The notes beneath the pieces were generated by a model. That model did not search any database and had not been told where the DNA came from. It worked only from the letters and a program-made list of their open reading frames with translations. A stretch of DNA of 64,000 nt, taken from Anaerolineales bacterium. Lineage in GTDB: Bacteria > Chloroflexota > Anaerolineae > Anaerolineales > Villigracilaceae. The stretch covers positions 19,854 through 83,853 of the forward strand of contig JABFSL010000004.1 in NCBI GenBank assembly GCA_013140605.1, written 5' to 3'. Shown piece by piece: positions 26,523 to 35,282 of this stretch. A program made the translations under genes and the position numbers. The first letter of the stretch is position 1, and every line of letters starts with the position of its first letter.

Positions 26523-26529
26523 GCTTAAC
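26523..26529 (+). repeat. attC 5' core remnant
   Basis: GCTTAAC followed by AAAG matches the RYYYAAC 5' outer core and comes eight bases after the SRPBCC stop, where an attC is expected. No 3' half follows. It marks the right edge of the array. Confidence 0.5.
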
Positions 26530-26584
26530 AAAGATTAGTGTGTGATTTAAATTGAAGGCGTGACCAATGTTGAACAAGAACGCC

Positions 26585-26619
26585 AAGACCTCCGAGTTCT
26601 TAAAGAACTCGGAGGTCTT
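26585..26619. terminator. 17-bp perfect inverted repeat, terminator-like
   Basis: AAGACCTCCGAGTTCTT and its exact complement are separated by one base. It lies between the cassette block and the lipoprotein gene. A related fragment AAGAACTCCGAGGTTTGTTA is at 29086-29105. Confidence 0.65.
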
Positions 26620-26691
26620 GTTAACTATGAACATCCATTCGCATTGCAACATTTAGCCTCTTTATCCTGTACTACACACAAAGAGGCACAC

Positions 26692-27810
26692 ATGCGAAAA
26701 CTTATCACCTTCCTTGGCATCATCACGATCACCACACTCGCCTGCAGCGCTGGCGGAACACCCACACTTCCTCCCACACCGCAGGTCTCTGTTTTCGATT
26801 CAACAGATACCGCTTACGGTTTCTTCCCCTCCCCGCCCGAGGCAACAATTGAAAGCGTTTTCCAAATGTACAAAGACTTCGGTGGACATGCCGATGTTGT
26901 TCTGCTTCAAAAGGGAATTCCCTGGCAGGAATTTCTTGAATCTTCGGAAGTCGAATCCGAGCAGATTACTGACATCACAAATCAATACATTCTTGCGGGC
27001 CAAAATAATCTTGAGATCATCCAGGTCGTTGACGCGCTCAACGGACTCAATCGCCGCGAGTTTGCGGGCCTGCCAAAAAATTGGGATGCGAATTTTGCGA
27101 ATCCCGATGTCCGCGCCGCGTTCACTAATTACACACTGCGTATCGTGCGTGAATTCCATCCGCGCTACCTTGGGCTTGCCTCCGAGATCAACACCTACAT
27201 GGATACCTATCCCGATGACGCGCAAAATTTTGTCAGCCTGTATCATGAAGTCTACGCAAAGATAAAAGCCGAAGCACCCGACACGCAAGTCTTCGTCACT
27301 TTTCAATGGGAGGATTTGAACAACCTTTTTATTGGCGATCCGTCGGGCGGCACGCCTTATCAAATCAAATGGGAACTGGTCGAGGTCTTCGAACCGAATC
27401 TGGATCTCTGGGTCATATCCTCCTACCCGTTTGCGGCATTTGACTCTGCCTTGGAGATTCCCGCAGACTATTACACACCGCTTCTCACGCGGACCGATAA
27501 GCTGCTCGCTGTTGCCGAAGGAGGATTCACCAGTCGGGAGGTTGGTCCGTTCCACGGCAATGAGCAGGATCAGGTGAATTATCTCAATGCCATCCATTCA
27601 CAGATTGGCAAACGACTCACCTTTTGGATCTATTTGATATTAAATGATTTCAATTTGGACTCTTACGCAAAGATGATGAAGAAACAAGGCGTAGGCGATG
27701 ATGATGATGTCAACACGCTTGGGATGTTCGGCTCTGTTGGTCTGCGTCAATTTGATGGCACGCCGAAAGCCGCATTGAAAGTATGGGATTCATTTCGGGA
27801 AAATAAATAA
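26692..27810 (+). CDS. Lipoprotein with TIM-barrel glycosidase-like domain
   Basis: 372 residues. The signal peptide ends in the lipobox TTLAC (Cys about 19), then a Thr/Pro-rich linker. The body resembles GH53-like or related (beta/alpha)8 hydrolases, with candidate acid/base Glu in LGLASEINTYM and nucleophile Glu in LLAVAEGGF. These positions match strands 4 and 7 of clan GH-A, but the substrate cannot be named. An upstream in-frame ATG at 26560 lies within the hairpin region, so I use 26692. A paralogue begins two bases after the stop. Confidence 0.75.
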   Translation: MRKLITFLGIITITTLACSAGGTPTLPPTPQVSVFDSTDTAYGFFPSPPEATIESVFQMYKDFGGHADVVLLQKGIPWQEFLESSEVESEQITDITNQYILAGQNNLEIIQVVDALNGLNRREFAGLPKNWDANFANPDVRAAFTNYTLRIVREFHPRYLGLASEINTYMDTYPDDAQNFVSLYHEVYAKIKAEAPDTQVFVTFQWEDLNNLFIGDPSGGTPYQIKWELVEVFEPNLDLWVISSYPFAAFDSALEIPADYYTPLLTRTDKLLAVAEGGFTSREVGPFHGNEQDQVNYLNAIHSQIGKRLTFWIYLILNDFNLDSYAKMMKKQGVGDDDDVNTLGMFGSVGLRQFDGTPKAALKVWDSFRENK

Positions 27811-27812
27811 AC

Positions 27813-28976
27813 ATGAAAACACGGGTCATCCTTGCTCTTCTATTGCTTCTCATTTCAACGCTGGCTTGCGGCGAGACGAATGTCCCAAATGTTCCAGCGG
27901 AACCGACACCCGTTTGTTCAGCAACCAGCCCCACAGTTAAGTTGGATGCGAGTGCTCGTCCATTCCACATGGGGTTTACGCGCTGGCCTTCCGAAGCGAC
28001 TATTGAAGGCATCCAACACATGAATGAGTTTCTCGAAACGCATGGAGATTTAACTGCCATGCATTATGACGGCGGCATCCCCTGGCCTGAGGCGCTCGCG
28101 GAGGGTGAATACCCCAAAGCGGTGATGAGTGATTGGCAGTGGGCGAAGGATTCCGTGCCCGCGAATCATAAATTGTACGTGGCGATCACGCCGCTTGATA
28201 ATTCGCGGACTGCGCTGGCGGAATATTGGGGAACCGATACGGGGCAGCCTTTGCCGAAACCGTGGAGTGAATATTCTCTGAATCATCCCGATGTAAAGAC
28301 GGCCTACTTAAATTTTGCGCGGCGCGCCATTGAGTTTTTCCAGCCTGATTACTTTGCAATCGGCGTCGAGGTCAACGTGGCGCAGACAAACGCGGCGGAA
28401 ACGTGGACGGCTTACAAGGAACTTCATCAATATGTTTATGAAAATTTGAAGCGTGACTATCCTGACCTGCCCATCTTCGCAACGTTCACCAATACGCACA
28501 TGAACGGTTTGGATGGCGGCAACCGCGAAGAACAAAAACGTGAAATTACGGAGTTACTCAAATACAGTGACTTGCTCGGATTAAGCGCTTATCCCTATGG
28601 CTGGCCTTATGGCAACAAAGTGGCAATTACCGAGGATTTTTTCGATACCGCCATTTCCTTCGGAAAGCCGATCGTGATCTCAGAGTCTGGCATGTCTTCA
28701 GAAGGATTCGAAGCCTTCGGAGCAAAATATGATTTCACTCCGTCAGACCAAACCCGATGGATTCAGTTCGTGCTCGAAAAAGCGGCTGAAAATCATTTTG
28801 AGTTTGTGGTGAATTTTGCATCCACTGACTACAACAAATTAATGGAAGTAATCCCATCCGGGGAAGCGCGCGAGCTTGCCACCTTTTGGCTTTACACGGG
28901 TCTGGAAAGAAGCGATAGATGCGCAAAAGAGTCGCTTGGGGTTTGGGATGCTTATTTGAATCTGCCGTTTGAGTGA
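27813..28976 (+). CDS. Lipoprotein with TIM-barrel glycosidase-like domain, paralogue
   Basis: 387 residues, same plan as the preceding gene: signal peptide with STLAC lipobox, linker, and a barrel domain. Shared landmarks are the opening FTRWPSEATIEGIQ (compare FPSPPEATIESVFQ), IPWPEAL (compare IPWQEFL) and the Glu-bearing AIGVEVNVAQ and VISESGMSSEG. Both catalytic Glu candidates are kept. The two genes are two bases apart and co-transcribed. They probably act on one extracellular polysaccharide, which is inference. Confidence 0.75.
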   Translation: MKTRVILALLLLLISTLACGETNVPNVPAEPTPVCSATSPTVKLDASARPFHMGFTRWPSEATIEGIQHMNEFLETHGDLTAMHYDGGIPWPEALAEGEYPKAVMSDWQWAKDSVPANHKLYVAITPLDNSRTALAEYWGTDTGQPLPKPWSEYSLNHPDVKTAYLNFARRAIEFFQPDYFAIGVEVNVAQTNAAETWTAYKELHQYVYENLKRDYPDLPIFATFTNTHMNGLDGGNREEQKREITELLKYSDLLGLSAYPYGWPYGNKVAITEDFFDTAISFGKPIVISESGMSSEGFEAFGAKYDFTPSDQTRWIQFVLEKAAENHFEFVVNFASTDYNKLMEVIPSGEARELATFWLYTGLERSDRCAKESLGVWDAYLNLPFE

Positions 28977-28989
28977 ATCTTTCTTTTGT

Positions 28990-29056
28990 ACACGGATCGC
29001 ACGGTCAACACGGATTTTTTAAAGGATTTTCCCGTGTGACTCAGTGCGATCCGTGT
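28990..29056. repeat. Palindromic interspersed element
   Basis: Perfect 13-bp ends ACACGGATCGCAC/GTGCGATCCGTGT around an interior that also pairs (CACGGATT..., CCCGTGTG). It lies between convergent genes and probably terminates both. It is similar in style to the element at 60430-60537. Confidence 0.7.
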
Positions 29057-29101
29057 ATTCCGTGTCCAAAAAAGGATTTTGATTAAGAACTCCGAGGTTT
29101 G

Positions 29102-30214
29102 TTACGGACACCCATTCGCAAGATGTTCATCAAAGGTCACAGCGAAAGTATGAAAGCCTGATTTATCACACTTTGCCTGAAAATAATAATACGGGGATGA
29201 CTCTGGGAAAGCCACCGCATTCAGCGCATCCAAACTGGGATTTGAAATTGGCGTGGGCGGTAAGCCTGCGTAAATGTAGGTGTTATAAGGAGAGTCAAAT
29301 TTCAGGTCATCAAGGCTGAGTGGATTTGTCCACCAGGTTTGGTTGAGCGAGTCAAAGCCGAGCGCGTATTGCACAGTTGGATCACTGCCGAGGGTCATGC
29401 CGATGTTCAGGCGGTTGATGAAGACCGACGCGATCAATGTCATTTCTTCATTTTGAATTGATTCGCGTTCCACGATGGAAGCCAGAATAACGGCTTGATT
29501 TACATCCAGTCCCTGCGCGGAAAAGCCTGCGCGCATATCGTCAGTGATGTGCAAGGTGAAGTTGCGCGCGATGATGTCGAGCAACTGGTCAACATTTGTG
29601 GTGCGCGGCAGAAGATATGAGTCAGGGAGGAAGAATCCTTCCATGGTGACGGGAGATGCAAAATCGAGGACTTGAGGCGGAGTCTGCGCGGCGGAGATAA
29701 ATGCCTCGGGAGAAATATCCAACCCGGAGGTTGGGAGCGAAGCGGCGATCTCTTCCATCCGCCAGCCAGAGAGAATGGTGAGGGTAATATCTTCGGGAGT
29801 CGCATCCTGCAATTCGTTCGCGATATCTACAATGGAAAGCGCGGGGCTGAGAATGTATTCCCCCGCTTGAAGCGTTGTGTCAAGCCCGGTGTAAACGAGA
29901 TAATCATAAAGATATTCGGCGTTGTTGATGATGGCGGATTCTTCAAGCCGAGTTGTGACCGAAGAGACTGACTCGCCCTGCTCGATGCGAAAAGTTTGTT
30001 CAGTGCCGTTCGGGTCAAGCGGCGAGATCAACGCGTCGCCATGCAAAAGCAGCCGCGTGGAATATTCGATGGTATCTGAAATTGAAAGCGCGGATGCGGG
30101 TGGGCCGTACAAAAGTGTTGCCCGCGCGGGAATATAGCCAAGCACAAGAATAATGCAGGCAAAAAAAAGCAGGACGATGAATGCAAGAATAAAATGGATT
30201 TGATAACGGCGCAT
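29102..30214 (-). CDS. mltG: Endolytic transglycosylase MltG (YceG-like)
   Basis: Membrane-anchored lytic transglycosylase that cleaves nascent peptidoglycan strands. 370 residues: one N-terminal membrane helix (about 8-29), a LysM-like subdomain, then the YceG domain with the catalytic Glu in ILASIVERESIQNEEM and the family signature NRLNIGMTLGSDPTVQYALG. The closing SSPYYYFQAKCDKSGFHTF is also typical. It is followed on the minus strand by the lipoprotein block in the opposite direction. ruvX lies upstream in the same orientation, a common pairing. Confidence 0.92.
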   Translation of the reverse strand: MRRYQIHFILAFIVLLFFACIILVLGYIPARATLLYGPPASALSISDTIEYSTRLLLHGDALISPLDPNGTEQTFRIEQGESVSSVTTRLEESAIINNAEYLYDYLVYTGLDTTLQAGEYILSPALSIVDIANELQDATPEDITLTILSGWRMEEIAASLPTSGLDISPEAFISAAQTPPQVLDFASPVTMEGFFLPDSYLLPRTTNVDQLLDIIARNFTLHITDDMRAGFSAQGLDVNQAVILASIVERESIQNEEMTLIASVFINRLNIGMTLGSDPTVQYALGFDSLNQTWWTNPLSLDDLKFDSPYNTYIYAGLPPTPISNPSLDALNAVAFPESSPYYYFQAKCDKSGFHTFAVTFDEHLANGCP

Positions 30215-30279
30215 GAGGGAAAGGAAGAATTATGAATGATGAATGATGAATGTCTGGCGTGAAGGCTGTGTTTTCATGT

Positions 30280-30702
30280 TTACTTGTTTTCGTGTCTACG
30301 TGCTTCAAGATAGGATTGTAAAATGACAACTGCGGCGAATACATCCTGATGGCCTGCGCGTTTTTTTCTTGAGACACCAAGATCAATGCGGGCGGCGCGG
30401 GCATCCTGAGTACTGAATGATTCGTCCCATAACTCAATCGGAAGATTAGTTTGATTTTTCAACTCATCCGCAAATCGGCCTGCGCGGCGGCCCGCAGGAT
30501 TCGGATTGCCATCTTCGTCAAATGATTGCCCGATAACGATCAGCGTGACATCGTTCTGCGCGGCAAGGTCAGCCACCTGCGCGGCATCAATGGCACGCGA
30601 GACATGTTCGATGACTTTCAATGGACTGGCGATGGTTGCGGTTGCGTCGCTGAGCGCGAGGCCGATCCGCTTTTCGCCGTGATCTACTGCGAGGATTCTC
30701 AT
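30280..30702 (-). CDS. ruvX: Holliday junction resolvase RuvX/YqgF family
   Basis: 140-residue RNase H-fold nuclease. The first catalytic Asp is in ILAVDHGEKRIGLALSD, with VIGQSFDEDGN in the middle and DESFSTQDAR near the end. Members resolve Holliday junctions or process 16S rRNA 5' ends. It is upstream of mltG on the same strand with a 65-bp gap. Length and motifs are normal. Confidence 0.92.
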   Translation of the reverse strand: MRILAVDHGEKRIGLALSDATATIASPLKVIEHVSRAIDAAQVADLAAQNDVTLIVIGQSFDEDGNPNPAGRRAGRFADELKNQTNLPIELWDESFSTQDARAARIDLGVSRKKRAGHQDVFAAVVILQSYLEARRHENK

Positions 30703-30793
30703 AAGGAAAGGATGAATGATGAAATATGAAGGATGAATTTGAAAATTAATAAGTGAATGGTTTTCAGCGGAGAGTGATCTATGAAGGCCAGAG

Positions 30794-32302
30794 TCATTTC
30801 ACCTCCACCGAAATATTAAACGGGATCAACGGCATCCACGGCCACCATGAAGGCGTCATATTAATTGTGGGAGCCTTACGCAAAGCCAAAATTGCGGTCA
30901 AATCTTTTTGCGCAGACCGCAGTTGATGTCCACGCACAATTGAAAAGACTTCCATTGGTTCCACTTGACGAAGCAATATGCGAGTGACTTCCAACTCAAA
31001 ATGGGAAACGCCCTTACCATCTGTTGACGGCTCAGTGATCACCCGATAAGTTGGCAGATCCGCAGCTTCAAAGCCATCTTCCGCTGAAGAATTTAGCGTG
31101 GAAAGTGAAAGGGTCTTGAGTTCATCATCAGCAACATATTGCGCGGAAAATTCGACCTGCATGTTCAAGGTCAATGTCTTGCCAGGCTGTCCTTCTGCTG
31201 GCTCAAAACTCTCTTCCACAATTTTCACAACTTCAAATGTATCCAACAACAAAAGATCAGCTGACGTAATCTTTGCACGCAGTTCGGATTCAGCATCGCG
31301 GCGTAAACTCTCCATAACGGCATTGCGTAATTTTGTGCGGTCATTATCTGTTGCGCCCGTTTGCCGCGCATTGGAGCCGCCAGTCAGCGCCTCTGGATTC
31401 GTTACGGAAGCGGAAAGCGCCAGCGGCCCTTCAACCACTACAATTTTGTCAGCTTGGATATTTCCCTGTGCGCCCAACTCCAACGCCTCAATTGGTACAT
31501 CCACGAACTTCTTGAGACCCGCTGGAAGAAGTGTATCTTTAAGCGTCACATATCGCATGGAGGAATCGGTCGAGATAATTGTTCCCGCTGGAATATCCAC
31601 ATCCACCTGGCTTAAATTCGTAAAACGCGCGATCCCTTTGGATTTAGATTTCGGCACGGAAATTTCACCGGTCACAGCCAGTGATTGTTCAGCGCTCATA
31701 GTTACCGATATTGTCCGCGCTGGAATTTCACCTGTCACAGATACTGACTCAACGGACCGGCTCGCAGCAACGGGAATCACCACACTTTGCGTTTGTGTTT
31801 CAGGATAGAGAGTCAGCGCGGCCCGCGGGACGAAGATGCCTGCTATCGTTAAAACGGCGATGACACCCACTGTGAAAGTGAGTATGCGCCCAAGCAGGGA
31901 TGTCCGCCAGGGAGCTTCCTTCTTGTAAACAGTATCGCGGATCTTTCGCAGGTCGCGGCGGGGCTTCTTCGGGATACGCTGGCTTCTCGGAGCAGACTCA
32001 GGCCAAAGGTCGCGTTGAGCCGCAACCGTTGATTTGAAAACTGGAATGCTCAGCGACTCCGCATCACGTCTGACATTGGCGCGGCGGGTCACCAATCCCA
32101 ACTGCGCGCCGAGCGAATCCGCGTGGCGCTGCAAAACTTTCATATCCAGTAAACGCAGCGTGATCTTTTCATATTTCGGCCAGACCAATAAAATGCGCGG
32201 CGTCTTCGCCCACGAAAATTTATCGCGGACTGAGATGAGGTCATCGTGGGATTCGAGGGAAATGATTTTTGTTTTCAAGCGCAATTCACCACAGATGAAC
32301 AC
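30794..32302 (-). CDS. Baseplate J-like membrane-anchored protein
   Basis: 502 residues. A cytoplasmic N-terminal region (about 1-135) precedes one membrane helix (about 139-160). The exported part has repeated beta-rich segments (VTGEIPARTISVTMSAEQ, VTGEISVPKSKSKGIARFTNLSQVDVDIPAGTIISTD) resembling the baseplate J/gp47 family. The function is unknown, and there are no other phage genes nearby, so it is unlikely to be prophage. An N-terminal extension before residue 10 is uncertain. It is upstream of ruvX and mltG on the same strand. Confidence 0.65.
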   Translation of the reverse strand: MFICGELRLKTKIISLESHDDLISVRDKFSWAKTPRILLVWPKYEKITLRLLDMKVLQRHADSLGAQLGLVTRRANVRRDAESLSIPVFKSTVAAQRDLWPESAPRSQRIPKKPRRDLRKIRDTVYKKEAPWRTSLLGRILTFTVGVIAVLTIAGIFVPRAALTLYPETQTQSVVIPVAASRSVESVSVTGEIPARTISVTMSAEQSLAVTGEISVPKSKSKGIARFTNLSQVDVDIPAGTIISTDSSMRYVTLKDTLLPAGLKKFVDVPIEALELGAQGNIQADKIVVVEGPLALSASVTNPEALTGGSNARQTGATDNDRTKLRNAVMESLRRDAESELRAKITSADLLLLDTFEVVKIVEESFEPAEGQPGKTLTLNMQVEFSAQYVADDELKTLSLSTLNSSAEDGFEAADLPTYRVITEPSTDGKGVSHFELEVTRILLRQVEPMEVFSIVRGHQLRSAQKDLTAILALRKAPTINMTPSWWPWMPLIPFNISVEVK

Positions 32303-32332
32303 AGATGAAAAGGATGGGTGGATAAAATAACA

Positions 32333-32743
32333 TCAAGGCTTTTTCTCTTTCCAATCGGTGTACGGTCTAAGTCTTTTTATTTCGACTTTGGTTCTTCCAA
32401 AATTAATCAACAAACAAATTTCCAAGCCTGTTGCACGTAAATAGTTTAATGCCTGAGCCGTGTGGTCATTCGTCATCATCGAGACTGCCTTTAATTCGAC
32501 CAACACTCTTTCGTGTACCAACAAATCGGCAAAAAATTCACCAACAATAATGTCGTCATAAGTCACTTTAATTGGATGCTGCTGGGCGACTACCAAACCT
32601 GTTGATTTACGTATTCGATGAGCAAGCGCATTCTCATATACCTTCTCAACAAAGCCCACGCCAAGCGAATTACTCACATCATAAGAACAGCCAATAATTT
32701 TTTCAGTAATCAAATTAACATCGGGCGAAGGCATCTTTCCCAT
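32333..32743 (-). CDS. GxxExxY family protein
   Basis: 136 residues with the name-giving motif in LGVGFVEKVYENAL (about 27-40) and a PD-(D/E)XK-like core: GEFFADLLVHERVLVELKAV. The family is common in bacteria and may have nuclease-like folds, but no activity is established. It stands between the cysteine desulfurase and the baseplate J-like gene on the same strand. Confidence 0.85.
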   Translation of the reverse strand: MGKMPSPDVNLITEKIIGCSYDVSNSLGVGFVEKVYENALAHRIRKSTGLVVAQQHPIKVTYDDIIVGEFFADLLVHERVLVELKAVSMMTNDHTAQALNYLRATGLEICLLINFGRTKVEIKRLRPYTDWKEKKP

Positions 32744-32775
32744 CCTTTTATCAAAACATCAGTGTTTATCGGTGT

Positions 32776-33930
32776 TCATCTGTGGTTTAATGTTCGTGCT
32801 TTTTCAACCAGAGAAGGTAAAGTTTTCAAGAATTCATCTACTTTTTGAGCAGTCGAATCCACACCAAGTGTAATTCGCAGTGAGCCCAATGCCCAATCGC
32901 GGGAATATCCGAGTGATGTGATCACTTCACTCGGTTCTGGATTTCCCGTTTTGCAGGCCGAGCCAGAGGAGCAGGCAAAGCCCGCAGAATCAAGCAACTG
33001 CAATAATAGATTTCCATCGACATCCTTGAATACAAATGAAGCGTGATTTGGCAATCGGTTTTCAGGATGGCCTGTCAGTTTGGAATCAGAAATTTCTTCA
33101 AGCACGCGCCCAATGATCTGATCGCGCAACGGCTTGACATGCGCCGTGCGCGCCTCGCGTTCTTCTGCGGCGAGACGTAATGCTTCCGCAAAGCCAACAA
33201 TATACGGCACATTCTGCGTCCCCGCCCGCAGACTAAATTCCTGTCCGCCGCCTGTTTGATGAGGGATAAGTTTCGTCCCCTTGCGAACGTACAACGCGCC
33301 CACACCTTTCGGCCCGTAAAATTTATGTCCGCCAAGAGACATCAAATCCACGCCAAGTTTTTCCACATTCACATCCAAATACGCGGCGGCTTGGACTGCA
33401 TCCGTATGGAAAAGAATATTATTTGCCTTTGCGATTTCAGCTAACTCAGAGATCGGATTGATCGTACCAATTTCGTTATTTGCATACATCACTGAAGCGA
33501 GAGCCGTATCGTTGCAAACTGCCTTGTTCAGTGACGCAAGCGTAACCGCGCCATGCTCGTCCAAATCCAGCCACTCAAGCAGGAAGCCATATTCCTTTTC
33601 GAGTTGCTGTGCGGTCTTGCTCACTGCATGATGTTCGTTTTTAGATGTCAGAATCCACTTTTCGCCAGTGGAATTTCGCCGTGCCATGGCAGCGCCACGC
33701 AGCGCAAGATTATCCGATTCTGAACCGCAGGATGTGAAGATGATCTCATCCGCGCGGCAGTGAAGAACAGCGGCAACCTTCTCACGCGCTTCCTCAATTG
33801 CGGTCTCGGCTTTCTGCCCCAGCCGATGGATAGAGGATGGATTCCCATAATTCTCACGGAAATAAGGCAGCATCGCATCCAAAACGCGCTGGTCAACGGG
33901 TGTAGTGGCGGCATAATCAAGGTAAATCAT
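32776..33930 (-). CDS. Cysteine desulfurase (NifS/IscS family)
   Basis: PLP enzyme that moves sulfur from cysteine to a protein persulfide for Fe-S cluster or tRNA thiolation. 384 residues: IYLDYAATTPVD at the N-terminus, PLP Lys in SLGGHKFYGPKGVGAL (about 205), and the active-site Cys loop FACSSGSACKTG (about 320-331). It is the class I form with the longer loop. The start overlaps the upstream region of the divergent MFS gene. No IscU or tRNA thiolase neighbour is in the window. Confidence 0.93.
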   Translation of the reverse strand: MIYLDYAATTPVDQRVLDAMLPYFRENYGNPSSIHRLGQKAETAIEEAREKVAAVLHCRADEIIFTSCGSESDNLALRGAAMARRNSTGEKWILTSKNEHHAVSKTAQQLEKEYGFLLEWLDLDEHGAVTLASLNKAVCNDTALASVMYANNEIGTINPISELAEIAKANNILFHTDAVQAAAYLDVNVEKLGVDLMSLGGHKFYGPKGVGALYVRKGTKLIPHQTGGGQEFSLRAGTQNVPYIVGFAEALRLAAEEREARTAHVKPLRDQIIGRVLEEISDSKLTGHPENRLPNHASFVFKDVDGNLLLQLLDSAGFACSSGSACKTGNPEPSEVITSLGYSRDWALGSLRITLGVDSTAQKVDEFLKTLPSLVEKARTLNHR

Positions 33931-33963
33931 GTGCCGGATTATACCTTTATAATATGGCTCATT

Positions 33964-35187
33964 ATGCGCAACAAATCCATTATTAATCTTAATTTACGCT
34001 GGTTTCTCGCGGGTATGATCTTCGCCAACATCGCGGGACAAATGGCTTACAGCATGTTGTCGCTTTATATGCTCGATCTAGGCGCGAGCGTGACGCAGGT
34101 TGGCCTGGCCTTTACACTGGCGTCGCTTGTGCCGATGGTCCTGCAAATTTTCGGCGGCTGGCTTTCAGACACGATTGGGCGACTGCGCGTGATCGCCATG
34201 GGAAGTTCCATCGCGGTCTTTGGTTATCTTATCTTTGCGTTCGCACCAAGCTGGGAATGGGTGTTGATCGGTTTGAGCGTGGAATATGTATCCAACTCCG
34301 TTGTCGGCCCAAGTTTCGGCGCATATATTTCCGAGCAGTCTTCCGAAGAATCACGCGGACGAGTCTTTGGCTTGACCTCAGGGATTTATCAAACCGTCAC
34401 GGTCATCGGCCCCGCGCTGGCTGGTTTCCTTGCGTATCAATTCAACTTTCAATTAATGATGCGCGTGGCCTTCGGCTTTTACCTCGCCGCCACAATTCTC
34501 CGCGTTTGGATGGCAACCAATGAGAGATTTGCTCCACTCAAGGAAGCATCCAAACCCACATTCAGCGGCTTCAAAGCACAGCTCATCGCCATCTTCGCCC
34601 TGCTTCTTGGGGGTGGCGTCCTCACGTGGATCTGGGTTACAGATGCGGTCGGCGATACATCCTATAATCTCATCGGCCAACTCTTCCCGATCTATCTTTC
34701 TGATATTGGGAAATTAAATGTTCAGCAGATCGGCATTGTCAATGCGGCCATTGGCATCACCGCCATCATCGCCGCGCCGTTGGCTGGCTCACTTGTGGAT
34801 AAATTCAGCGAACGCGCGGCCATAGTCACAGGCTTTGCATTGAACGGCTTGGGCTTGTTCACTTTACTAAACTCCAACAGCTACGCAGGCTTCATACTCG
34901 CCATGTGCTTCTTCGGCATCGGCAACGGCAGTCTTATGCCTGCATATGAATCGCTCATTTCCAAAGTCGTGCCCGAATCAAAGCGCGGCATGGCATTCGG
35001 TTTCTTCGGCACCACGCTCGGTCTCCTCTCCCTGCCCATGCCATGGATCGGCGCCCAGCTTTGGGAACGTATTTCGCCGCGAACTCCGTTCTGGTTTGCG
35101 GTCGCCGCGAATATGATTTCGATTGTCATTGCATGGTTCAAATTCAAGCTTCGGGATTCCCAACCCGTTGAGAGTCCCAGCGGCTGA
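33964..35187 (+). CDS. Major facilitator superfamily transporter
   Basis: 407 residues with about 12 hydrophobic segments. The cytoplasmic loop 2-3 motif is visible as GGWLSDTIGRLRVIAMG, and the equivalent in the second half is GSLVDKFSERAAIV. It is probably a drug or metabolite exporter; the substrate is unknown. An in-frame ATG at 33760 lies inside the divergent cysteine desulfurase gene, so the start at 33964 is preferred. There are 33 bases between the two divergent starts. Confidence 0.88.
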   Translation: MRNKSIINLNLRWFLAGMIFANIAGQMAYSMLSLYMLDLGASVTQVGLAFTLASLVPMVLQIFGGWLSDTIGRLRVIAMGSSIAVFGYLIFAFAPSWEWVLIGLSVEYVSNSVVGPSFGAYISEQSSEESRGRVFGLTSGIYQTVTVIGPALAGFLAYQFNFQLMMRVAFGFYLAATILRVWMATNERFAPLKEASKPTFSGFKAQLIAIFALLLGGGVLTWIWVTDAVGDTSYNLIGQLFPIYLSDIGKLNVQQIGIVNAAIGITAIIAAPLAGSLVDKFSERAAIVTGFALNGLGLFTLLNSNSYAGFILAMCFFGIGNGSLMPAYESLISKVVPESKRGMAFGFFGTTLGLLSLPMPWIGAQLWERISPRTPFWFAVAANMISIVIAWFKFKLRDSQPVESPSG

Positions 35188-35282
35188 AACACGCTTCATT
35201 CTTAATCTGATACCTGATTCTGTTTCACCAGCAGATTCGCATCTGAAACATTTTGTTGTACAATGACAGCACAGGAGACACC

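Noticed and set aside
30794..32302. Prophage region because of the baseplate J-like protein
   Set aside because: No other phage gene, integrase or att site is near; the protein has a membrane anchor and is flanked by core genes.
33760..33963. Upstream extension of the MFS gene
   Set aside because: It overlaps the divergent cysteine desulfurase gene and adds no membrane-transporter sequence.
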